DNA of 64,000 nt from NCBI RefSeq assembly GCF_007830455.1, contig NZ_VLLB01000010.1, positions 1 to 64,000 on the forward strand, written 5' to 3'. Each line of letters opens with the position of its first letter. The stretch's first letter is position 1. The notes under the pieces were generated by a model. The model saw nothing but the letters and a program-made list of their open reading frames with translations. It was not told where the DNA came from and did no database searches. The position numbers were made by a program, and so were the translations under genes. Of the stretch, positions 15,947 to 25,266 are shown one piece after another. The DNA is from Pseudoduganella lurida (lineage in GTDB: Bacteria > Pseudomonadota > Gammaproteobacteria > Burkholderiales > Burkholderiaceae_D).

Positions 15947-18251
15947 CTTTTGCAGCAGGACGCGCCGGCGCCGCCTTCGGCTTTACCTTGATCGTGTCGA
16001 GGATCGACGGGCGCGTCTTCGTCTCGAGCGTGGCGCGCGCCGTCACGGAACCGGTCAGCGCGTTCGGCCGGCCGGCGGCGCGGGCACCGCCAGGCTGGCC
16101 GCGGGCCGGGCCCTGCGGCGTGCGCTGCGCACCCGGTGCCAGCGTGGGCATGGCGCGCTTGCCTTCGGGCGCCGCCTTCAGGTTTTCCTCGCCCGGCGTC
16201 CACGACGGGATCAGGTGCTTCTCGCCGTTACCGATCAGGTCGGTGCGGCCCATTTCCTTCAGCTTCTCGCGCAGGATCGCCCAGTTCTGCGGGTCGTAGT
16301 AACGCAGGAAGGCCTTGTGGGCCTTGCGCACCTTGGCCGTGCGCGGCGTTTCCACCACTTCCGAGGTGTCGGTCACTTTTTTGAGCGGGTTCCTGCGGCT
16401 GTGGTACATCGTCGTGGCCATCGCCATGGGCGTGGGCATGAACGTCTGCACCTGGTCCAGGCGGAAGTTGTTCTTCTTCAGCCATAGCGCCAGGTTCAGC
16501 ATGTCCTCGTCCGACGTGCCGGGGTGGGCGGCGATGAAGTACGGGATCAGGTACTGCTTCTTGCCCGCTTCGACGGAGAACTTCTCGAACATGGCCTTGA
16601 ACTCGTCATAGGCGCCGATGCCCGGCTTCATCATCTTCGACAGCACATTGGTTTCCGTGTGCTCCGGCGCGATCTTCAGCAGGCCGCCCACGTGGTGCGT
16701 GACGAGTTCCTTCACGTACTCGGGCGAGCGCACGGCCAGGTCGTAGCGCAGGCCGGAACCGATCAGGATCTTCTTCACGCCGGGGATGGCGCGCGCCTTG
16801 CGGTACAGCTGGATGAGCTTGCTGTGGTCCGTGCCCAGGTTCACGCAGATCGACGGGTACACGCACGACAGGCGGCGGCACGATTCCTCGATGGTCTTTT
16901 CCTTGCAGGCCAGGCGGTACATATTCGCCGTGGGGCCGCCCAGATCCGAGATGGTGCCCGTAAAACCCTTGGTCTTGTCGCGGATATGCTCGATCTCGCG
17001 CAGGATCGACGGCTCCGAGCGGCTCTGGATGATGCGGCCTTCGTGTTCCGTGATCGAGCAGAACGTGCAGCCGCCGAAGCAGCCGCGCATGATGTTCACG
17101 GAGAAGCGGATCATTTCCCAGGCCGGGATGCGCGCGTTGCCGTAGGCCGGATGCGGCGCGCGGGCGTAATGCATGTCGTAGACGCCGTCCATCTCGTCCA
17201 TCGCCAGCGGCAGCGGCGGCGGGTTGATCCACACGTCGCGGTCGCCATGCTGCTGCACCAGCGCGCGCGCGTTGCCGGGATTCGATTCGAGGTGGAACAC
17301 GCGCGAGGCGTGCGCGTACATCACCGGGTCCGTGCTCACCGTTTCGAACGACGGCAGGCGCACCACGGTGCGGTTGTGCTTTTCCTTCGCCATCGCCAGG
17401 CGCTCTTCGCGGCTCATGATGCGGATGGGTTTCAGCACGGGCTCCGGCTGTGCGTTCTCGGTGGCGCAGGCAGCCTTGTCTTCCTGGGCCATCGCATACG
17501 GATCGGGATGCGCATCAACCTTGCCCGGCACATCGACGCGGGTGGAGTTATGCACGCCCCATTCTTCGGACGGCAGCCAGCCCTGCGGCACCAGGAAGGC
17601 CGTGCCGCGCAGGTCCTTGATGGACCGGATGTCCTCGCCGCGGTCCATGCGGTGCGTAAGGTCCACCAGCGCCCGTTCGGCATTGCCGAAGATGAGCAGG
17701 TCGGCCTTCGATTCCGTCAGCACGGACTTGCGCACCTTGTCGGACCAGTAGTCGTAGTGGGCGATGCGGCGCAGCGAAGCCTCGATGCTGCCGATGACGA
17801 CCGGCGTGCCGGGGAACGCTTCGCGGGCACGGTGCGAATACACGCTCACCGCGCGGTCGGGACGCTTGTTCGGTTCGCCGTTGGCCGTGTACGCATCGTC
17901 CGAACGGATCTTGCGGTCGGACGTGTAGCGGTTGACCATCGAATCCATATTGCCGGCCGTGATGCCGAAATACAGGCGCGGCTTGCCCAGCACGCGGAAC
18001 GCGTCCGCCGACTGCCAGTCCGGCTGGCTGATGATGCCGACCCGGAACCCCTGCGCTTCCAGCAGGCGGCCCACCAGCGCCATGCCGAAGCTGGGATGGT
18101 CGATGTAGGCGTCGCCCGTGACGAGGATGACGTCGCACTCGTCCCAGCCCAGCTGCGCCATTTCGGCGCGGGACATGGGCAGGAAGGGCGCGACAGGCGC
18201 GCGCGCGGACCGCTTGGGGACGGTCGCGAAGATGTTCACAGGAGCATTCAT
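15936..18251 (-). CDS. ygiQ: YgiQ family radical SAM protein
   Basis: The 771-residue protein is a YgiQ (UPF0313) radical SAM enzyme whose substrate is not established. An N-terminal B12-like/Rossmann part (DVILVTGDAYIDHPSFGMA) is followed by the radical SAM cluster motif GCFGGCTFCSI near residue 380, whose three cysteines ligate the 4Fe-4S cluster. A basic, Pro/Ala/Lys-rich tail follows (about 700-771). Length fits the family. ATG at 18251 is preferred to one six codons upstream since the protein then starts MNAPVNIF, as in relatives. It is monocistronic, followed by tandem repeats and a terminator. Confidence 0.93.
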   Translation of the reverse strand: MNAPVNIFATVPKRSARAPVAPFLPMSRAEMAQLGWDECDVILVTGDAYIDHPSFGMALVGRLLEAQGFRVGIISQPDWQSADAFRVLGKPRLYFGITAGNMDSMVNRYTSDRKIRSDDAYTANGEPNKRPDRAVSVYSHRAREAFPGTPVVIGSIEASLRRIAHYDYWSDKVRKSVLTESKADLLIFGNAERALVDLTHRMDRGEDIRSIKDLRGTAFLVPQGWLPSEEWGVHNSTRVDVPGKVDAHPDPYAMAQEDKAACATENAQPEPVLKPIRIMSREERLAMAKEKHNRTVVRLPSFETVSTDPVMYAHASRVFHLESNPGNARALVQQHGDRDVWINPPPLPLAMDEMDGVYDMHYARAPHPAYGNARIPAWEMIRFSVNIMRGCFGGCTFCSITEHEGRIIQSRSEPSILREIEHIRDKTKGFTGTISDLGGPTANMYRLACKEKTIEESCRRLSCVYPSICVNLGTDHSKLIQLYRKARAIPGVKKILIGSGLRYDLAVRSPEYVKELVTHHVGGLLKIAPEHTETNVLSKMMKPGIGAYDEFKAMFEKFSVEAGKKQYLIPYFIAAHPGTSDEDMLNLALWLKKNNFRLDQVQTFMPTPMAMATTMYHSRRNPLKKVTDTSEVVETPRTAKVRKAHKAFLRYYDPQNWAILREKLKEMGRTDLIGNGEKHLIPSWTPGEENLKAAPEGKRAMPTLAPGAQRTPQGPARGQPGGARAAGRPNALTGSVTARATLETKTRPSILDTIKVKPKAAPARPAAKGRK

Positions 18252-18372
18252 AACCGCGCATTGTACCAAAATCCCGCCGGCGCGGCGCGGCCCGTCACAT
18301 TTTGCGGCGTAAAAAGCTTTTATAATTCAATAACTTGTGTTGCATCCCCGCGATGGCGGTGGGTCTTGTTCG

Positions 18373-18660
18373 TCAAATGCCCATATTGCCGAGGATACGG
18401 CCGAGCTCACGCAGCGTGGGCTCCAGCGACGGATGCCTGGCCGCGAACTGGGCCGAGATTTCCTGGGTGCGCTCCGCCAGGCCATAGGTGATGGTGCCTT
18501 CGTCGTCGCCCAGGGTGCTTTCGGCCGTGCGGCGTTCCAGCAGCTCGTGGATATCGCCATCGAGCTGGCGCAGCAGATCCTGCAGTTCCTCGTCCACCGG
18601 CGCGCCGCTGGCCAGTTGCAGGTGCAGTTCGCGCAGCGATTCCTTCAGGTTGTTGTCCAT
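18373..18660 (-). CDS. DUF4404 family small protein
   Basis: The 95-residue acidic protein (MDNNLKESLRELHLQL...) is predicted to be mostly helical, with conserved LRELHLQL and EELQDLLRQLDGDIHELL segments typical of DUF4404. Function is unknown. It has an excellent ribosome-binding site (AAGGAGGAAGC before the ATG at 18660), which decides the start over an upstream alternative. It stands alone between ygiQ and the divergent phoD. Confidence 0.75.
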   Translation of the reverse strand: MDNNLKESLRELHLQLASGAPVDEELQDLLRQLDGDIHELLERRTAESTLGDDEGTITYGLAERTQEISAQFAARHPSLEPTLRELGRILGNMGI

Positions 18661-18854
18661 GCTTCCTCCTTGATGTCTTGATGGCCACTTATACACCGTT
18701 TCGCTCGTCGGCGACCACCCGCTTTCCCACTCAGCGGTAAAGGCGGCCGGGGCGGTCGATGGGCGATGTCACCGAGCTGTCGTCCGCCAGTCATGAGCTT
18801 GTCATTTCGGCATCCTAAGATGCGCCGTCCTTCACTTCCGACAACGATCCCACC

Positions 18855-20540
18855 ATGACAGAATCGAATTCGCGCCGCAAGTTCCTCCGCAACTTCTCCG
18901 TCGGCACGGTTGCCGCCTCCACGCTGCCGCTGGCCGGCTGCGGCGGCAGCGACGACCCGCTCTACCAGGACATCAGCTACGCGCACGGCGTGGCCAGCGG
19001 CGACCCGCTGGCCGACCGCGTGATCCTGTGGACGCGCATCACCATCGCGGCCGGCGGCGACATCGACGTGGGCTGGAGCGTGGCCGAAGACAGCGCCTTC
19101 ACGAAGGTCGTCGCCTCCGGCACGACCACGACGGGCGCGGCGCGCGACTACACGGTGAAGGTCGATGCAACGGGGCTGTCAGCCAACAAGGTGTACTACT
19201 ACCGCTTCCGCTGCCAGGGCAAGGAATCGCCCGTGGGTCGCACCAAGACGCTGCCGACCGGCACCGTCACGCAGGCCAAGTTCGCCGTGTTCAGCTGCTC
19301 GAACTACCCGACCGGCTACTTCAACGTGTACGCCGAAGCGGCCAAGCTGGAAGACATGGACGCCGCGCTGCACCTGGGCGACTACATCTACGAATACGCC
19401 GCCAGCGGCTATGCGTCGGCCGATGCCGCCGCGATGGGCCGCGCTTCGCAGCCGGCCAACGAGATCATCACGCTGTCCGACTACCGCCGCCGCTACCAGC
19501 AGTACCGCAGCGACATCGACCTGCAGGCCGTGCATGCGCGCATGCCGTTCATCGCCGTGTGGGACGACCATGAACTGGCCAACGACACCTGGCGCGAAGG
19601 CGCGGAAAACCACGACCCGGCCACCGAAGGGCTGTTCCTGGCACGCCGCCAGATGGCCGTCCAGGCGTACAACGAATGGATGCCGATCCGCCTGCCGGAT
19701 GCGGCGAAGCCGGACCGCATCTACCGCTCCTTCGACTACGGCAACCTGCTGTCGCTGCACATGCTGGACACGCGCGTGATCGGCCGCGACAAGCAGTTCG
19801 CCTATGCGAACTACCTGAACAGCGACCGCACGCTGAACACGGCGAAGTTCACGGCCGACATGGCGGCGCCGACGCGCCAGCTGATGGGCGCCGAACAGGT
19901 GACGTGGCTGCAGGGCCAGATGAGCAAATCGACGGCCACCTGGCAGATCCTCGGCCAGCAGGTGCTGATGGCGCGCATGAACCTGCCGGCGCCGATGGTG
20001 CTGGGCACGGCGGGCTATCCGGCCTACTTCGCCATCGCCGAGAAGGTCCGCACCGGCCAGGCGCTGACGGCCGCCGAACAGACGCTGCTCGACGCACCGA
20101 AGATCCCGTACAACCTGGACGCGTGGGACGGCTACCAGGCCGCCCGCGAGACGGTGCTGACGATGGCCAAGACGCTGAACAAGAACATGATCTCGCTGGC
20201 CGGCGACACGCACAACGCGTGGGCCAGCGACCTGGCGGACGTGAACGGCCAGGCCGTCGGCGTGGAATTCGGCGTGCCGTCCGTGACGTCGCCCGGCTTC
20301 GACAGCTACTTCCCGACCGCCAACCCGGTCACCGTCGCCAGCAGCCTGGAACAGCTGATCGGCCCGCTGCAATACGCGGAAACCTTCAACCGCGGCTTCG
20401 TCGTGCTGGTCGTCACCCCGACCGAAACGCGCGCCGAGTACCGCTACGTCAACACGATCAAGTCGAAGACCTACACGGCCACCACCGGCAAGATCGTGCG
20501 CACGCTGCCGGGCGCCGCCAACCGCAAGCTGGTGGTGTAA
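18855..20540 (+). CDS. phoD: PhoD-type alkaline phosphatase, Tat-exported
   Basis: A phosphodiesterase/phosphatase of the PhoD family, 561 residues. The N-terminus has a twin-arginine motif (SRRKFLRN) and ends in LAGC, so it may be a Tat-exported lipoprotein acylated at the cysteine near residue 32. The N-terminal beta domain (HGVASGDPLADRVILWTRI) and the metallophosphoesterase core (LHLGDYIYEY, WDDHELANDTWREGAENH, SLAGDTHNAW) carry the expected metal ligands. PhoD enzymes release phosphate from phosphodiesters and use Ca/Fe. Folded export fits the tatABC genes in this window. No Pho-box was recognised upstream. Confidence 0.93.
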   Translation: MTESNSRRKFLRNFSVGTVAASTLPLAGCGGSDDPLYQDISYAHGVASGDPLADRVILWTRITIAAGGDIDVGWSVAEDSAFTKVVASGTTTTGAARDYTVKVDATGLSANKVYYYRFRCQGKESPVGRTKTLPTGTVTQAKFAVFSCSNYPTGYFNVYAEAAKLEDMDAALHLGDYIYEYAASGYASADAAAMGRASQPANEIITLSDYRRRYQQYRSDIDLQAVHARMPFIAVWDDHELANDTWREGAENHDPATEGLFLARRQMAVQAYNEWMPIRLPDAAKPDRIYRSFDYGNLLSLHMLDTRVIGRDKQFAYANYLNSDRTLNTAKFTADMAAPTRQLMGAEQVTWLQGQMSKSTATWQILGQQVLMARMNLPAPMVLGTAGYPAYFAIAEKVRTGQALTAAEQTLLDAPKIPYNLDAWDGYQAARETVLTMAKTLNKNMISLAGDTHNAWASDLADVNGQAVGVEFGVPSVTSPGFDSYFPTANPVTVASSLEQLIGPLQYAETFNRGFVVLVVTPTETRAEYRYVNTIKSKTYTATTGKIVRTLPGAANRKLVV

Positions 20541-20612
20541 GCCTTACGGTCGAGTTCGTGTCATGGGGGTGACGCAGGGGTTTCGCGGAGCCTGCTCCGC
20601 GCCTGCGGAACG

Positions 20613-20634
20613 GCATAGCCTTGCAAGGCTATGC
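20613..20634. other. perfect palindrome downstream of phoD
   Basis: GCATAGCCTTG and its exact complement form a 22-bp palindrome about 70 bp past the phoD stop. A smaller hairpin (GCGGAGC / GCTCCGC) lies at 20585-20600. Neither has a T-run. Together with the two family B repeats they fill the 309-bp gap between phoD and the M3 peptidase; nothing coding is seen there. Confidence 0.5.
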
Positions 20635-20659
20635 TCCTTCCAGGCACCAGGACATAGCT

Positions 20660-20703
20660 GAGCTCGTGTCACACCTTGGGGTCAGGCGTAGTGACACGAG
20701 CTC
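20660..20703. repeat. family B palindromic repeat, copy 1
   Basis: Perfect 13-bp arms (GAGCTCGTGTCAC and its complement) flank a spacer containing TTGGGGTCAGG. The same element recurs in inverted orientation at 20766 and as variants near 27157, 27259 and 43411. Confidence 0.8.
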
Positions 20704-20765
20704 ATCCGTAAGATCATTTCGGCATGATGCAAGGGGCTGGGAGCCGCCCCATTTGCCTTACTGTC

Positions 20766-20809
20766 GAGTGCGTGTCACTACGCCTGACCCCATGGTGTGA
20801 CACGGACTC
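20766..20809. repeat. family B palindromic repeat, copy 2 (inverted)
   Basis: Its reverse complement matches copy 1 almost throughout (GTGTCACACC, then GGGGTCAGGCGTAGTGACAC). The two copies form a head-to-head pair about 60 bp apart. Confidence 0.8.
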
Positions 20810-20816
20810 AGCCGTA

Positions 20817-20860
20817 GTCAGCTGGTTATTCGGCTGGTTATTCAGCTGGTTATTCGGCCA
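20817..20860. repeat. 12-bp tandem repeat over the M3 peptidase stop
   Basis: Three copies of a 12-bp unit (GCTGGTTATTCG-like) overlap the stop. Read on the minus strand, the protein ends LAE-stop and continues PAE-stop, PAE-stop, so three stops occur in the same frame. Confidence 0.75.
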
Positions 20861-22970
20861 GCCCGCGCCGTTCGAGGAGGGGTTCGACCCTGGCGTCGCG
20901 GCCGCGGAAGTCGCGGAACAGCTGCATGGCGTCGACGGTGCCGCCGCGCGACAGGAGCTTGCTGCGGAACCAGTCGCCGTTCTGGCGCGTCGGTCCGCCG
21001 TGTTCCTTGAACCATTCGACCGTGTCGGCGTCGAGCTTCTCGGCCCACAGGTAGCCGTAGTAGCCGGACGAATAGCCGCCCGAGAACACGTGCGAGAAGT
21101 ACGTGGTGCGGTAGCGCGGCGGGACGGGGGCGAAGTCGATGCCGGCGTCCTTCAGCGCCTGCGCCTCGAAGGCCAGCACGTCGGTCGGGATCTGCGCGGC
21201 GCCCAGCTGGTGCCACTTCTGGTCGAGGATCGCCGCAGCCAGGTACTCGGTGGTGCGGTAGCCTTCGCCGAAACGCTGCGAGGCGATCACCTTGTCCAGC
21301 AGCTCCTTCGGCATCGGCGCGCCGGTCTGGTAGTGCTTCGCATAGTTGTTCAGCACTTCCGGCCAGGCCAGCCACATCTCGTTGACCTGCGACGGGAACT
21401 CGACGAAGTCGCGCGGCACCTTGGTGCCGGCAAAGCGCGGATACGTCACGTTCGAGAACATGCCGTGCAGCGCGTGGCCGAATTCGTGGAACGTGGTGCG
21501 CAGTTCGTCATACGTCAGCAGCGTCGGTGCGCCGGCGGCCGGCTTCGGGATGTTCAGGTGGTTGGCCACGACCGGGTGCGTGCCCAGCAGCTTCGACTGG
21601 TTCACGTACGCGTTCATCCACGCGCCGCCGCGCTTCGTGCTGCGCGCATAGAAGTCGCCGATGAAGATGGCGAGCTGTTTGCCATCCGCATCGAACACGT
21701 CCCACACGCGCACGTCCGGATCGTAGACCGGCAGGTCCTTGCGCTCCTTGAACGTCAGCCCATACACCTTGTTCGCGGCGAAGAACACGCCGTGTTCCAG
21801 CACGCTGTTCAGCTCGAAATACGGCTTGAGCTGGTTCTGGTCGAACGCGTAGCGCGCCTTGCGCACCTGGTCCGAGTAGTACGGCCAGTCCTGTGCGGCC
21901 AGCTGGAAACCGCCCTTGTCGGCATCGATCGCCTTCTGGATATCGGCCGCTTCCAGCCGCGCATTGCGCACGGCCGGCCGCGCGAAGTCGGCCAGCAGGC
22001 CATTCACCGCACCGGTGTCGTGCGCCGTCTGGTCTTCCAGCATGTAGGCGGCGTGGTTCGGGTAGCCCAGCAGCGCAGCCCGTTCGGCACGCAGCTTCGC
22101 CAGCTGCAGCACATTGTCGCGGTTATCGAAATCGCCGCCATGGCTGCCGCGTGCCATCGATGCGGCCAGCAGGCGCTCGCGGGTGGCGCGGTTCTTCAGC
22201 ACGGACAGTGGCTGCTGCATCGTCGTGTTGACGATGGCGATGGCGTACTTGCCCTCCTGTCCCCGCGCTTTGGCCTCGGCGGCAGCGACGGCGACTGCCG
22301 CATCGCTCATGCCATCGAGCTCCTCGCGCGTGTCGACGATCAGCGCCGACGCATTGGCCTCCTTCAGCACGTTCTGCGCGAAGGCCGTCTGCAGCGCGGC
22401 GATCTGCGCGTTGTAGGCCTTGAGCTTGTCCTTGTCCGCTGCCGACAGCTGCGCACCGGCGCGCACGTAATCCTTGTGATAGCGCTCCAGCAGGTACTTC
22501 GACTCGCTATCCAGGCGCAGCTTGTCGCGCTTGTCGTACAGTGTCTTGATGCGCTGGTACAGCTTCGCGTTCAGCCGCATCGCATCGCTGTGCGCGGACA
22601 GCTTCGGCGCCAGCTCGCGGTCCAGCTTCTGGATCGCCTCGCTCGTGTTTGCACCGGACAGGTTGAAGAACACGGCCGACACGCGGTTCAGCAGCCGGCC
22701 GCTCCTCTCCAGCGCGACGATGGTGTTGTCGAACGTGGGCGCGGCACGGCTGTCGGCGATCCTGGCCACTTCGGCCGCCTGCTGGCGGATGCCTTCGTCG
22801 AACGCGGGACCGTAGTCGGCATCGTGGATCTTGTCGAACGCCGGATACTCGAACGGCAGCGGGCTCGGGGCCGCGAACGGATTCCCGGCCGGCAGCGCGG
22901 CCGAGGCTGCGCCGGACAATGCCAGGCTTGCGGCCAGCACCAGCATCTTCGGTTGCTTCAGCATGCTCAT
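20850..22970 (-). CDS. M3 family metallopeptidase (Dcp/OpdA-like), second copy
   Basis: A zinc oligopeptidase of 706 residues with a cleavable signal peptide (LVLAASLALSGAASA), so probably periplasmic. The thimet-family zinc site FHEFGHALHGMFSN is intact near residue 500, and the downstream GGYSSGYYGYLWAEKLDAD block is typical. Its ATG at 22970 overlaps the stop of the upstream M3 gene (ATGA), so the pair is translationally coupled. Identity with that neighbour is high over the full length, which marks a tandem duplication. Such enzymes trim peptides of about 4-20 residues; Dcp-like dipeptide release is possible but not provable here. Confidence 0.92.
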   Translation of the reverse strand: MSMLKQPKMLVLAASLALSGAASAALPAGNPFAAPSPLPFEYPAFDKIHDADYGPAFDEGIRQQAAEVARIADSRAAPTFDNTIVALERSGRLLNRVSAVFFNLSGANTSEAIQKLDRELAPKLSAHSDAMRLNAKLYQRIKTLYDKRDKLRLDSESKYLLERYHKDYVRAGAQLSAADKDKLKAYNAQIAALQTAFAQNVLKEANASALIVDTREELDGMSDAAVAVAAAEAKARGQEGKYAIAIVNTTMQQPLSVLKNRATRERLLAASMARGSHGGDFDNRDNVLQLAKLRAERAALLGYPNHAAYMLEDQTAHDTGAVNGLLADFARPAVRNARLEAADIQKAIDADKGGFQLAAQDWPYYSDQVRKARYAFDQNQLKPYFELNSVLEHGVFFAANKVYGLTFKERKDLPVYDPDVRVWDVFDADGKQLAIFIGDFYARSTKRGGAWMNAYVNQSKLLGTHPVVANHLNIPKPAAGAPTLLTYDELRTTFHEFGHALHGMFSNVTYPRFAGTKVPRDFVEFPSQVNEMWLAWPEVLNNYAKHYQTGAPMPKELLDKVIASQRFGEGYRTTEYLAAAILDQKWHQLGAAQIPTDVLAFEAQALKDAGIDFAPVPPRYRTTYFSHVFSGGYSSGYYGYLWAEKLDADTVEWFKEHGGPTRQNGDWFRSKLLSRGGTVDAMQLFRDFRGRDARVEPLLERRGLAE

Positions 22971-25114
22971 TGCTTGTTCTTCTCCGGTGCCAGGCCGCGG
23001 CGTTCCAGCAGCGGTTCGATGACGGCATCGCGGCCGCGGAAATTGCGGAACAGCTCCATCGCATCGGCCGTGCCGCCGCGCGACAGCAGCGTCTTGCGGA
23101 ACCAGTCGCCGTTCTTGCGCAGCAGGCCGCCGTTTTCCTTGAACCACACGACGCTGTCGGCATCGAGCTTCTCGGCCCACAGGTAGGCGTAGTAGCCGGC
23201 CGAATAGCCGCCGGCGAACGCGTGCGAGAAGTAGGTGGTGCGGTAGCGCGGCGGCACCAGCGGCTCGTCGACACCCGCGTCCTTCAGCGCGGCTGCCTCG
23301 AACGCCAGCACGTCCTGCGGGATCTGGGCGGGTGTGAGCTGGTGCCATTTCTGGTCCAGCAGCGCCGCCGACAGGTAGGCCGTGGTGACGTAGCCCTTGT
23401 TGAACTTGCTCGACGCCGTGACTTTCTGCAGCAGCGCGGCCGGCATCGGCGCGCCCGTCTGGTAGTGCTTCGCGTAGTTCGCCAGCACTTCCGGCCACAC
23501 GGCCCACATTTCGTTGACCTGCGACGGATACTCGACGAAATCGCGCGGCACGCTGGTGCCGGAGAAGCGCGGGTACTTCACGTTCGAGAACATGCCGTGC
23601 AGCGCGTGGCCGAATTCGTGGAAGGCGGTGGTGACTTCGTCGAACGTCAGCAGCGTGGGCTGGCCGGCCGGCGGTTTCGGGATATTCAGGTGGTTCGCCA
23701 CGACGGATTTGGTGCCCAGCAGCGACGACTGCGACACGTATTCGTTCATCCAAGCGCCGCCCTGCTTGTTCCCGCGCGCGTACATATCGGCCAGGAAGAT
23801 GGCCAGCGGCTTGCCGTCCGCATCGAACACGTCGAACACGCGCACGTCCGACTGGTAGACCGGCAGGTCCTTGCGCTCCTTGAACGTGATGCCGTACAGC
23901 TTGGTGGCGGCAAAGAACACGCCGTTGACCAGCACGTTATCGAGTTCGAAATAGGGTTTCAGCTGCTTCTCGTCGAACGCGAAGCGCTGGGCGCGCAGCT
24001 TGTCGGTGTAAAAATCCCAGTCGGCGGCGGTGATCGGCGCGCCGGCCAGTTTCGCCAGGTCGGCCCCTTCGCGGCGCGCGTTGTCGACGGCCGGCTTGGC
24101 CAGCTCGCCCAGCAGCCGGTTGACGTTGGCGGGATCCTTGGCCGTCTGGTCGGCCAGCGAGTAGGCGGCGAAGTTCGCGTAGCCGAGCAGCTGCGCCTGT
24201 TCGGCGCGCAGGCGGGCCAGGTTCTGCACCACTGCGCGGTTGTCGAATTCGCCGCCGCGGCTGCCCCGCGCCAGCGATGCCGCCAGCAGGCGGGCACGCA
24301 CCTGCGGGTTTTCCAGTTCCGCCAGCGCTGCCTGGGTGGTGGTGTTCTGCAGCGCGATCACGTACTTGCCCTCCAGGCCGCGCTCCTTCGCTGCGGTGGT
24401 GGCGGCGTCGATGGCCGCCGGCGACAGGCCGGCCAGTTCGTCGCGCGTATCGACGACGAAGGCCTGCGCATTGGTTTCCTTCAGCACGTTCTGCGCAAAG
24501 GTCGTCTGCAGCGTGGCGATCTGGCCGTTGATGGCCTTCAGCTTGTCCTGGTCCGCCTTCGACAGCTTCGCGCCGGCCAGCACGAAGTCCTGGTAGTAGC
24601 GCTCCAGCAGGTATTTCGATTCGGCGTCCAGGCCCAGTTTGGCGCGCTGGTTGTACAGCGTTTCCACGCGCTTGAACAGCTTCGCGTTCAGGTGGATCGC
24701 ATCGTGCTGGGCCGCCAGCTTCGGCGACATCTCGCGGTCGATCGCGTCCAGCGTGTCATTCGTGTTTGCGCCATGCAGGTTCTCGAACGTGGCCGAGACG
24801 CGGTGCAGCAGCCGCCCGCTCTTCTCCATGGCCACGATGGTGTTCTCGAACGTGGCCGGCGCCCTGCTGCCGGCGATGCGGTCGATGTCCTTCAGCTCCT
24901 CGGCCATGCCGGCGGCAAAGGCAGGCAGGAAGTGCTCGTCGCGGATCTGGTCGAAGCGGGGATACTGCAGCGGCAGCGTGCTTGCCTGCAGCAGCGGGTT
25001 GGCACTGGTGGCCTCCTGCGTGGCGGCGGCGGGGGGCTGGGGAGCGGCGTAGGACAGCTGGGTGAGTGCCAGGCCAAGGCTGGCGGCGATTGCAAGCATG
25101 CGTGGGTGGGTCAT
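22967..25114 (-). CDS. M3 family metallopeptidase, first copy
   Basis: The 715-residue exported zinc peptidase has a signal peptide (MLAIAASLGLALTQLSYA), a long helical M3 N-terminal domain, the HEFGHALHGMFSN zinc motif near 505 and a conserved C-terminal YFSHAFAGGYSAGYYAYLWAEKLDAD. It is the promoter-proximal member of the duplicated pair and ends EKNKQ. Divergence between the copies is greatest in the mature N-terminus and around residues 330-350, which could shift peptide preference. The ATG at 25114 directly precedes the signal peptide. Confidence 0.92.
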   Translation of the reverse strand: MTHPRMLAIAASLGLALTQLSYAAPQPPAAATQEATSANPLLQASTLPLQYPRFDQIRDEHFLPAFAAGMAEELKDIDRIAGSRAPATFENTIVAMEKSGRLLHRVSATFENLHGANTNDTLDAIDREMSPKLAAQHDAIHLNAKLFKRVETLYNQRAKLGLDAESKYLLERYYQDFVLAGAKLSKADQDKLKAINGQIATLQTTFAQNVLKETNAQAFVVDTRDELAGLSPAAIDAATTAAKERGLEGKYVIALQNTTTQAALAELENPQVRARLLAASLARGSRGGEFDNRAVVQNLARLRAEQAQLLGYANFAAYSLADQTAKDPANVNRLLGELAKPAVDNARREGADLAKLAGAPITAADWDFYTDKLRAQRFAFDEKQLKPYFELDNVLVNGVFFAATKLYGITFKERKDLPVYQSDVRVFDVFDADGKPLAIFLADMYARGNKQGGAWMNEYVSQSSLLGTKSVVANHLNIPKPPAGQPTLLTFDEVTTAFHEFGHALHGMFSNVKYPRFSGTSVPRDFVEYPSQVNEMWAVWPEVLANYAKHYQTGAPMPAALLQKVTASSKFNKGYVTTAYLSAALLDQKWHQLTPAQIPQDVLAFEAAALKDAGVDEPLVPPRYRTTYFSHAFAGGYSAGYYAYLWAEKLDADSVVWFKENGGLLRKNGDWFRKTLLSRGGTADAMELFRNFRGRDAVIEPLLERRGLAPEKNKQ

Positions 25115-25266
25115 GTCGTCTTTCGGTCAAACGGGCCAGGGCGCGAGATCGTCACGCCCTCGTTACGGAAAAACGCCTGCTCCGGGGCAGGCGCGAACGC
25201 GTCAATATAGCAGGGCTGGCGCGGCGACGGCAGGCGGGTGCTAGCATGGCGGTTTCAGGAACGTGC

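Noticed and set aside
20613..20634. A phoD terminator at the perfect 22-bp palindrome.
   Set aside because: No T-run follows on either strand, so it is listed only as a palindrome.
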